A stretch of DNA of 16,807 nucleotides from an uncultured Alcaligenaceae bacterium. Lineage in GTDB: Bacteria; Pseudomonadota; Gammaproteobacteria; Burkholderiales; Burkholderiaceae_B. A program made the translations under genes and the position numbers. Below are positions 1-4,045 of this stretch, in pieces; positions within the stretch are counted from its first letter, which is position 1; each line of letters begins with the position of its first letter. The stretch covers positions 1-16,807 of the forward strand of contig CALFXX010000018.1 of NCBI GenBank assembly GCA_937952975.1, read 5' to 3'. The notes beneath the pieces were generated by a model. That model saw nothing but the letters and a program-made list of their open reading frames with translations, made no database searches and was not told the origin of the DNA.

Positions 1-182
1 CGACAGACGTGACCGGCACGATCGAGTTGCCAGCAGACAAAGAAATGGTCTTGCCAGGTGACAACGTTTCGATGACGATCAAGCTCTTGGCACCGATCGC
101 TATGGAAGAAGGCTTGCGTTTTGCAATCCGCGAAGGTGGCCGTACTGTTGGCGCCGGCGTCGTTGCAAAAATCTTGAAGTAA
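1..182 (+). CDS. tuf: Elongation factor Tu, C-terminal fragment (5' end outside window)
   Basis: EF-Tu carries aminoacyl-tRNA to the ribosomal A site as a GTP complex. The reading frame enters at base 3 and runs 59 codons to a TAA at 180-182. The visible part is the end of beta-barrel domain III: it contains LPGDNVSMTIKLLAPIAMEE and the near-invariant ending REGGRTVGAGVVAKILK. The start lies upstream of the window. A second tuf begins at 15947, so the organism has two copies flanking this block, as is usual in beta- and gammaproteobacteria. The two visible parts (the last 59 residues here, the first 287 there) do not overlap, so copy identity cannot be judged. An intrinsic terminator follows eight bases after the stop. 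Confidence 0.97.
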   Translation, partial: TDVTGTIELPADKEMVLPGDNVSMTIKLLAPIAMEEGLRFAIREGGRTVGAGVVAKILK

Positions 183-189
183 AAAGTCG

Positions 190-218
190 GACGGGTGCCG
201 AAAGGCACCTGTCTTTTT
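190..218 (+). terminator. Intrinsic (Rho-independent) terminator after tuf
   Basis: Bases 190-199 pair with 204-213 in a 10-bp stem (one G-T wobble at 193/210), closed by a GAAA tetraloop at 200-203 and followed at once by five Ts (214-218). This is a textbook intrinsic terminator placed 8 bases after the tuf stop. It ends only 14 bases before tRNA-Trp, so either tRNA-Trp and secE depend on read-through or a promoter overlaps the tuf end. No good promoter is visible between the two. Confidence 0.88.
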
Positions 219-232
219 AGTAGTGCAGGTCT

Positions 233-308
233 AGGGGCATAGCTCAATTGGCAGAGCGTCGGTCTCCAAAACCGAAGGTTGGGAGTTCGAGGCTCTCTGC
301 CCCTGCCA
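233..308 (+). tRNA. trnW: tRNA-Trp (anticodon CCA)
   Basis: A standard 76-base cloverleaf. The acceptor stem pairs 233-239 (AGGGGCA) with 298-304 (TGCCCCT), the discriminator base is G305, and CCA is genome-encoded at 306-308. The anticodon loop is CTCCAAA with anticodon CCA at 266-268, which reads UGG (Trp). The T arm is GGGAG / TTCGAGG / CTCTC at 281-297 with one G-T pair. The sequence closely resembles E. coli tRNA-Trp as I recall it. It sits just upstream of secE, a typical betaproteobacterial arrangement, and probably shares a transcript with secE-nusG from which it is cut out. Confidence 0.97.
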
Positions 309-361
309 CAGCCAAAAAACAAAATTGCGGACAGCACACTTTTTGTGCTTAAGCGCTGAAT

Positions 362-745
362 ATGTCGAACACATCGATCGAGAACGTAACAAGCGTCACT
401 GACAAACTCAAATTGGGTTTGGCTGTGTTCGTCATCATCGCTGGTATTGTTAGTTTCTCAGTGCTCGAGTCAAAATTACCCACCGTTGCTCGGGTAGCAA
501 TTTTTGTGGGTAGCCTTGTGCTCGCTGCAGTGATTGCTTGGATGAGCGAACCAGGGCGTCGTACGGTTGCTTTCGCGCACGAGTCATATAACGAAGTCAA
601 GCGTGTTTCATGGCCCACGCGCAAAGAAACGCTACAGATGACTGGTATCGTGTTTGCGTTTGTTGCGATCATGGGTTTGTTTCTCTGGGTGTTAGACAAG
701 TTGGTTGAGTGGCTGCTGTTTGCTGTGCTGCTTGGCTGGAAATAA
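362..745 (+). CDS. secE: Preprotein translocase subunit SecE
   Basis: SecE is the small essential subunit of the inner-membrane SecYEG channel; it clamps SecY. The 127-residue protein has the long three-helix form found in E. coli (also 127): hydrophobic segments at about residues 17-34, 42-61 and 92-111. The conserved amphipathic cytoplasmic segment EVKRVSWPTRKET (78-90), the hallmark of the family, precedes the last helix. The ATG at 362 is the first possible start, because an in-frame TAA lies at 350-352. No Shine-Dalgarno motif is visible in the 20 bases upstream, which is unusual beside its neighbours. nusG follows after 12 bases, forming the common secE-nusG pair. The leader between tRNA-Trp and secE is only 53 bases and contains a 6-bp hairpin (333-338 with 344-349). 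Confidence 0.96.
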   Translation: MSNTSIENVTSVTDKLKLGLAVFVIIAGIVSFSVLESKLPTVARVAIFVGSLVLAAVIAWMSEPGRRTVAFAHESYNEVKRVSWPTRKETLQMTGIVFAFVAIMGLFLWVLDKLVEWLLFAVLLGWK

Positions 746-757
746 CAAGGACGATCC

Positions 758-1291
758 ATGAGTAAACGTTGGTATGTCGTTCATGTCTATTCCGGCATGG
801 AAAAAAGTGTTCATAAAGCCATGCTTGAAAGAATTGAGCGGGCTGGTTTACAGCACCTTTTTGGGCAAGTTCTTGTGCCCTCAGAAGAAGTCGTTGAATC
901 AAAGGGTGGTCAGAAATCAATTTCTGAGCGTCGTATTTTCCCAGGCTATGTCTTGGTTGAGATGGACCTCACCGACGAAAGTTGGCATGTCATTAAAAAC
1001 ACGCCACGTGTCACAGGATTTTTAGGCGGATCTGGAAATCGTCCCACCCCTATTTCGGAAAAAGAAGTAGCAAAAATTCTTTCTCAGATGGAAGAAGGGA
1101 TCGAGAAGCCACGTCCAAAAGTATTGTTTGAAGTGGGTGAAATGGTTCGGGTTAAAGATGGTCCGTTTGCTGACTTCAACGGCAACGTCGAAGAAGTGAA
1201 CTACGAGAAGAGCAAAGTACGGGTATCGGTTGCTATTTTTGGGCGCTCCACGCCAGTCGAGCTTGATTTCAGTCAGGTCGAAAAAACTTGA
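758..1291 (+). CDS. nusG: Transcription termination/antitermination factor NusG
   Basis: NusG binds RNA polymerase through its N-terminal domain, increases processivity, and uses its KOW domain to contact either Rho or ribosomal protein S10. The protein has 177 residues (E. coli 181). The NGN domain spans about 1-115, starting RWYVVHVYSGMEKSV and including RRIFPGYVLVEM (58-69) and the TPRVTGFLG polymerase-contact region (82-90). The KOW domain is at about 123-177, with GEMVRVKDGPFADFNGNVEEV (127-147). The start is supported by AAGGA at 747-751, six bases before the ATG. It lies 12 bases after secE and is probably co-transcribed. A 169-base gap separates it from rplK, suggesting a new transcription or control unit there. 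Confidence 0.97.
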   Translation: MSKRWYVVHVYSGMEKSVHKAMLERIERAGLQHLFGQVLVPSEEVVESKGGQKSISERRIFPGYVLVEMDLTDESWHVIKNTPRVTGFLGGSGNRPTPISEKEVAKILSQMEEGIEKPRPKVLFEVGEMVRVKDGPFADFNGNVEEVNYEKSKVRVSVAIFGRSTPVELDFSQVEKT

Positions 1292-1332
1292 GCGTCTTGA
1301 CGCGCTGGGGCTACTTAGTGAGTGCCGGCAAA

Positions 1333-1383
1333 GTTTTTTAGTTAGGTTTTCAGTAAAGTTTTCAGTTAAATTTTTTTAGTTAC
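1333..1383 (+). repeat. Four-unit T-rich tandem repeat (12-13 bp period) between nusG and rplK
   Basis: Four head-to-tail imperfect units can be read directly: 1333-1345 GTTTTTTAGTTAG, 1346-1357 GTTTTCAGTAAA, 1358-1370 GTTTTCAGTTAAA and 1371-1383 TTTTTTTAGTTAC. The shared core is GTTTT(T/C)AGTTA. The run ends some 20 bases before the candidate rplK leader hairpin. It may act as AT-rich promoter DNA for rplK, as an untranslated U-rich RNA, or be a product of replication slippage; the sequence does not decide. Confidence 0.75.
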
Positions 1384-1393
1384 AAGCTAGTAT
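1366..1393 (+). promoter_or_regulatory. Possible weak sigma-70 promoter for rplKA
   Basis: In E. coli a strong promoter lies between nusG and rplK. The best match here is TTAAAT (1366-1371), a 16-base spacer and TAGTAT (1388-1393), within the AT-rich end of the tandem repeat. Both hexamers are poor matches (the -35 especially), so this is a tentative placement. TTGACG at 1297-1302 is a better -35, but nothing like a -10 stands at the right distance. Confidence 0.25.
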
Positions 1394-1404
1394 TAATTCA
1401 TCAA

Positions 1405-1454
1405 CCCCGGGGAGCTCAGCACCAATTGGTGTAGGCGTTTGAACCCGTAAGGAG
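1405..1454 (+). promoter_or_regulatory. Candidate L1-binding leader structure and ribosome binding site of rplK
   Basis: Just before rplK, CGGG at 1408-1411 can pair with CCCG at 1444-1447, enclosing a perfect small hairpin CACC-AATT-GGTG (1420-1431). The internal loop has GGGAG on the 5' side (1410-1414) and TTTGAA on the 3' side (1438-1443). These resemble the GGGAG and UUGAA strands of the L1 site in 23S rRNA as I remember it. L1 is known to repress the L11-L1 operon in E. coli by binding such a mimic. The Shine-Dalgarno sequence TAAGGAG (1448-1454) directly follows the stem, so folding would affect its access. The fold is visible; the L1 role is inferred. Confidence 0.5.
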
Positions 1455-1460
1455 CACAGC

Positions 1461-1892
1461 ATGGCGAAAAAAATCGTCGGCTTCATCAAGCTGCAAGTAC
1501 CAGCTGGTAAGGCCAATCCGTCACCACCGATTGGTCCAGCATTGGGTCAACGCGGTTTGAACATTATGGAATTCTGCAAGGCGTTTAACGCCAAGACACA
1601 AGGTCTAGAGCCTGGTCTGCCAATTCCGGTTGTGATCACAGCGTTTGCCGACAAGAGCTTCACCTTCATCATGAAGACGCCACCCGCGTCAATTCTGATC
1701 AAGAAAGCTGCTGGGATTCAAAAAGGATCACCGCGTCCGCATACCGACAAGGTAGGCAAGCTTACCCGCGCTCAGGCTGAAGAAATCGCCAAAGCAAAAG
1801 CACCTGACTTAACCGCCGCCGATTTGGATGCCGCTGTACGCACCATCGCTGGTAGCGCCCGCAGTATGGGCATCACGGTAGAGGGAGTCTAA
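1461..1892 (+). CDS. rplK: 50S ribosomal protein L11
   Basis: L11 binds the GTPase-associated centre of 23S rRNA at the base of the L7/L12 stalk, and is needed for factor-dependent GTP hydrolysis and for RelA activation. The 143-residue protein matches the family length (E. coli 142). The N-terminal domain (about 1-72) carries KLQVPAGKANPSPPIGPALGQ (10-30) with the proline pair at 22-23 typical of the thiopeptide-contact face. The C-terminal RNA-binding domain ends in GSARSMGITVEG (131-142). The ATG at 1461 has TAAGGAG at 1448-1454, six bases upstream. rplA starts two bases after its stop, so the pair is translationally linked, fitting joint control by L1. Confidence 0.98.
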   Translation: MAKKIVGFIKLQVPAGKANPSPPIGPALGQRGLNIMEFCKAFNAKTQGLEPGLPIPVVITAFADKSFTFIMKTPPASILIKKAAGIQKGSPRPHTDKVGKLTRAQAEEIAKAKAPDLTAADLDAAVRTIAGSARSMGITVEGV

Positions 1893-1894
1893 TC

Positions 1895-2599
1895 ATGGCT
1901 AAAACTTCAAAGCGCATGGCATTGGTCGCCCAAAAAATCGACCGCGAAAAAATGTATCCCGTCACTGAAGCGATCACCCTTGTTAAAGAGTGCGCCACAG
2001 CAAAGTTTGACGAATCAATCGATATTGCGGTTCAGCTTGGCATTGATCCTAAAAAATCAGACCAACTGGTTCGCGGTTCAGTAGTCTTGCCAGAAGGTAC
2101 TGGTAAGTCAGTGCGCGTTGCTGTGTTTGCACAAGGCGATAAGGCCGAGCAAGCTAAAGCCGCTGGCGCAGATATCGTCGGCATGGAAGACCTTGCTGAA
2201 CAAATCAAGGGTGGCACGTTTAACTTTGACGTCGTCATTGCCTCACCTGACACGATGCGTATCGTCGGTACCTTGGGTCAAATTCTCGGCCCGCGTGGCT
2301 TGATGCCAAACCCAAAAGTTGGCACAGTGACACCCGATGTCGCCCAAGCGGTTAAAAACGCTAAAGCGGGTCAGGTTCAATACCGTACCGATAAAGCCGG
2401 CATCATTCATGCCACCATTGGTCGCGCTTCATTTGGTGTTGAGCAATTGCGCTCAAACCTGGCAGCCTTAGTGGATGCTTTAAACAAAGCACGCCCAACG
2501 GCTTCAAAAGGTATTTATCTGCGCAAGATTGCAGTGTCGTCCACAATGGGTGGCGGTGCACGCGTAGAGGTTTCATCTTTGACGGCTACAGCGCAGTAA
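1895..2599 (+). CDS. rplA: 50S ribosomal protein L1
   Basis: L1 forms the mobile L1 stalk that guides deacylated tRNA out of the E site, and in related bacteria represses its own rplKA mRNA. The 234 residues equal the E. coli length. The family signature GPRGLMPNPKVGT is at 132-144, following IASPDTMRIVGTLGQIL (115-131). The ATG lies two bases after the rplK stop, with GAGGGAG (1881-1887) inside the end of rplK as its Shine-Dalgarno sequence, an arrangement expected for translational coupling. A 253-base leader separates it from rplJ. Confidence 0.98.
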   Translation: MAKTSKRMALVAQKIDREKMYPVTEAITLVKECATAKFDESIDIAVQLGIDPKKSDQLVRGSVVLPEGTGKSVRVAVFAQGDKAEQAKAAGADIVGMEDLAEQIKGGTFNFDVVIASPDTMRIVGTLGQILGPRGLMPNPKVGTVTPDVAQAVKNAKAGQVQYRTDKAGIIHATIGRASFGVEQLRSNLAALVDALNKARPTASKGIYLRKIAVSSTMGGGARVEVSSLTATAQ

Positions 2600-2852
2600 G
2601 TTGCCGTTATTTAGTACAGACTTTGGGCCGTACTCAGACTTGTCTGAGTGCTGCTGTCAAAGACCGTTGGAGCACACACGGTTGCGATAAAGTTTCTTTA
2701 TCCAAAAGTGTGGGCTTAATACTAGGATGTTTCTAGATCCAGCGCAGACGGCGTCCACGGAAGATTTCTTTTAAGAACTCGACCAGGTTCGCCGCATTCG
2801 GTTGATGCAAAGGGAATTTTTCCCCCGCATCTTTTGATGGAGTGTTCAAACC
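2600..2852 (+). promoter_or_regulatory. Probable L10 (rplJL) autoregulatory mRNA leader
   Basis: The long non-coding stretch before rplJ is where the L10-L7/L12 complex binds its own mRNA in E. coli and many other bacteria (Rfam L10_leader class). Visible folds include a 9-bp stem 2630-2638 / 2643-2651 with a CTTG tetraloop. A second perfect 7-bp hairpin is GATAAAG-TTT-CTTTATC (2686-2702). Around it, AGC (2671-2673) plus ACAC (2674-2677) can pair with GTGT (2708-2711) and GCT (2714-2716), leaving a GG bulge. Together these form an extended bulged helix of the kind L10 recognises. The family assignment rests on position and general form, not on a covariance match. No convincing promoter was found here. 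Confidence 0.6.
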
Positions 2853-3377
2853 GTGAGTCTCAATCGTAAAGAGAAGGCAGTTGTAATCGAAGACGTCACG
2901 ACGCAAGTCGCGACGGCACAGTCGATTGTGGTTGCAGAGTACCGTGGTCTGGACGTCGCCTCTGTCACCGTACTGCGCAAAAATGCGCGTGCGACGGGCG
3001 TGTATTTGCGAGTCCTCAAAAACTCGCTGGCACGCAAAGCAATTGTTGGTACACCTTTCGAGGCGTTATCAACAAAGCTGGTTGGTCCGCTGATTTATGC
3101 GATCAGTGCCGATCCAGTTGCTGCTGCAAAAGTTCTTTCAGAGTTTGCGAAAACCAACGAAAAGCTAGCCATCAAAGCTGGGGCATTGCCCAACAGCGTT
3201 CTTGATGTCAATGGTGTCAAGGCCTTGGCCACGATGCCGTCACGCGACGAGTTGTTATCGAAATTGCTTGGAACCATGCAGGCGCCGATCGCGCAATTTG
3301 TACGTACTCTCAACGAAGTTCCAACCAAGTTCGTGCGTGGCTTAGCGGCCGTGCGCGATCAAAAGCAAGCCGCTTAA
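2853..3377 (+). CDS. rplJ: 50S ribosomal protein L10 (GTG start)
   Basis: L10 anchors L7/L12 dimers to the ribosome through its C-terminal helix and binds 23S rRNA beside L11. The protein has 174 residues (E. coli 165). It begins MSLNRKEKAVVIEDV and carries the conserved segments IVVAEYRGLDVASVTVLRKNA (25-45) and VYLRVLKNSLARKA (50-63). The start is GTG at 2853, not ATG. It has TGGAG at 2838-2842, ten bases upstream, and the usual protein beginning, and no better start exists in frame because a TGA lies at 2835-2837. A rare start codon fits a gene whose translation is repressed by its own product. rplL follows after 79 bases. Confidence 0.96.
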   Translation: MSLNRKEKAVVIEDVTTQVATAQSIVVAEYRGLDVASVTVLRKNARATGVYLRVLKNSLARKAIVGTPFEALSTKLVGPLIYAISADPVAAAKVLSEFAKTNEKLAIKAGALPNSVLDVNGVKALATMPSRDELLSKLLGTMQAPIAQFVRTLNEVPTKFVRGLAAVRDQKQAA

Positions 3378-3456
3378 TTGCGGTGAGCTGAAACTTCATT
3401 GAACGACAAGCGATACCCAATCCCTGGCAAACTTTATTTAATCTGGAGTTCTACAA

Positions 3457-3834
3457 ATGGCTACTAAAGCTGAAATCCTCGACGCAATCTCTAGCATGAC
3501 CGTGCTCGAGTTGTCAGAGTTGATCAAAGAAATGGAAGAGAAGTTCGGCGTGTCTGCTGCTGCTGCTGCTGTTGCAGTTGCTGCACCTGCTGCCGCTGGT
3601 GGTGCTGCTGCTGCTGAAGAGCAAACAGAGTTCACCGTGAACCTGACAGAAGTTGGCGCAAACAAAGTGAGCGTCATTAAAGCTGTTCGCGAAATCACTG
3701 GTCTTGGCTTGAAAGAAGCAAAAGACCTGGTTGATGGTGCACCAAAGCCAGTGAAAGAAGGCATTGCTAAAGCTGACGCTGAAGCTGCCAAGAAGAAGCT
3801 TGAAGAAGCTGGTGCTAAGGCCGAATTGAAGTAA
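3457..3834 (+). CDS. rplL: 50S ribosomal protein L7/L12
   Basis: L7/L12 is the multi-copy stalk protein that recruits translation GTPases (EF-Tu and EF-G, also encoded in this window). The 125 residues show the standard three parts: a dimerising N-terminal domain (1-31), a flexible Ala/Gly hinge (about 32-55), and the factor-binding C-terminal domain (56-125) with GLGLKEAKDLVDGAPKPVK (82-100). The hinge DNA holds a run of five GCT codons (3556-3570). GGAG at 3445-3448, eight bases before the ATG, supports the start. The 79-base gap after rplJ shows no obvious structure. The gap downstream to rpoB has several hairpins. Confidence 0.98.
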   Translation: MATKAEILDAISSMTVLELSELIKEMEEKFGVSAAAAAVAVAAPAAAGGAAAAEEQTEFTVNLTEVGANKVSVIKAVREITGLGLKEAKDLVDGAPKPVKEGIAKADAEAAKKKLEEAGAKAELK

Positions 3835-3849
3835 GCCTTTTTGCTAGTC

Positions 3850-3879
3850 GCCCGGGAATGTCTAATAGCCTTCCCGGGC
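3850..3879 (+). other. GC-rich hairpin after rplL (possible attenuator or processing site)
   Basis: GCCCGGGAA (3850-3858) pairs perfectly with TTCCCGGGC (3871-3879) around a 12-base loop, starting 16 bases after the rplL stop. No T-run follows, so it is not a standard intrinsic terminator. In E. coli the rplL-rpoB gap holds a partial terminator and an RNase III site that set the ribosomal protein to polymerase ratio. This hairpin is in the right place for such a role, which is inferred. Confidence 0.65.
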
Positions 3880-3887
3880 ATTCGCGT

Positions 3888-3965
3888 CTTCAGAAAACCC
3901 CTCTTAAATTCGGGGTTGTTGCGTAAGTAGCACTGTAGTTCGACTGATAGTCGGGTTTTCTGAAG
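3888..3965 (+). other. Long-stem RNA structure in the rplL-rpoB gap, with a competing hairpin
   Basis: Thirteen bases at 3888-3900 (CTTCAGAAAACCC) are perfectly complementary to 3953-3965 (GGGTTTTCTGAAG), closing a loop of 52 bases. Part of the 5' arm can instead pair locally: ACCCC (3897-3901) with GGGGT (3912-3916). A further hairpin CGACT-GAT-AGTCG (3941-3953) touches the 3' arm. The long stem and the local hairpin cannot form together. The fold could be an RNase III target, as in the E. coli equivalent region, or an attenuation switch between L7/L12 and polymerase genes. Complementarity is seen; function is inferred. Confidence 0.65.
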
Positions 3966-4001
3966 TCGTTTGTAGTACCAGAATTTTCTTTGTTTTACCC
4001 C

Positions 4002-4023
4002 GGGCCGTGGTTGACGGCCCTTT
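4002..4023 (+). other. GC-rich hairpin with short T-run just before rpoB (weak terminator-like)
   Basis: GGGCCGT (4002-4008) pairs with ACGGCCC (4014-4020) around GGTTG, followed by TTT (4021-4023) and then G. The T-run is too short for efficient termination, so a partial terminator or attenuator is the likelier reading. It ends 13 bases before the rpoB Shine-Dalgarno sequence (CGGAG, 4036-4040), so it could also influence rpoB translation. Confidence 0.5.
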
Positions 4024-4045
4024 GTAACCTCGAGTCGGAGTGCTC

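Noticed and set aside
1297..1325. TTGACG as -35 of an rplK promoter
   Set aside because: The bases at the proper spacing (around 1320-1325) do not resemble a -10 element.
2805..2837. Ten-codon upstream ORF before rplJ (ATG 2805 to TGA 2837)
   Set aside because: No clear ribosome binding site and a very short frame, expected by chance; the leader is better explained by RNA structure.
3438..3881. Minus-strand Ala/Ser-rich frame over rplL
   Set aside because: Its low complexity comes from reading the GCT-rich hinge of rplL backwards; no start signal or homology is visible.
4040..4045. GTG at 4040 as the rpoB start
   Set aside because: The GTG overlaps the CGGAG ribosome binding site; the ATG at 4046 gives the usual MPYSFTEKK beginning.
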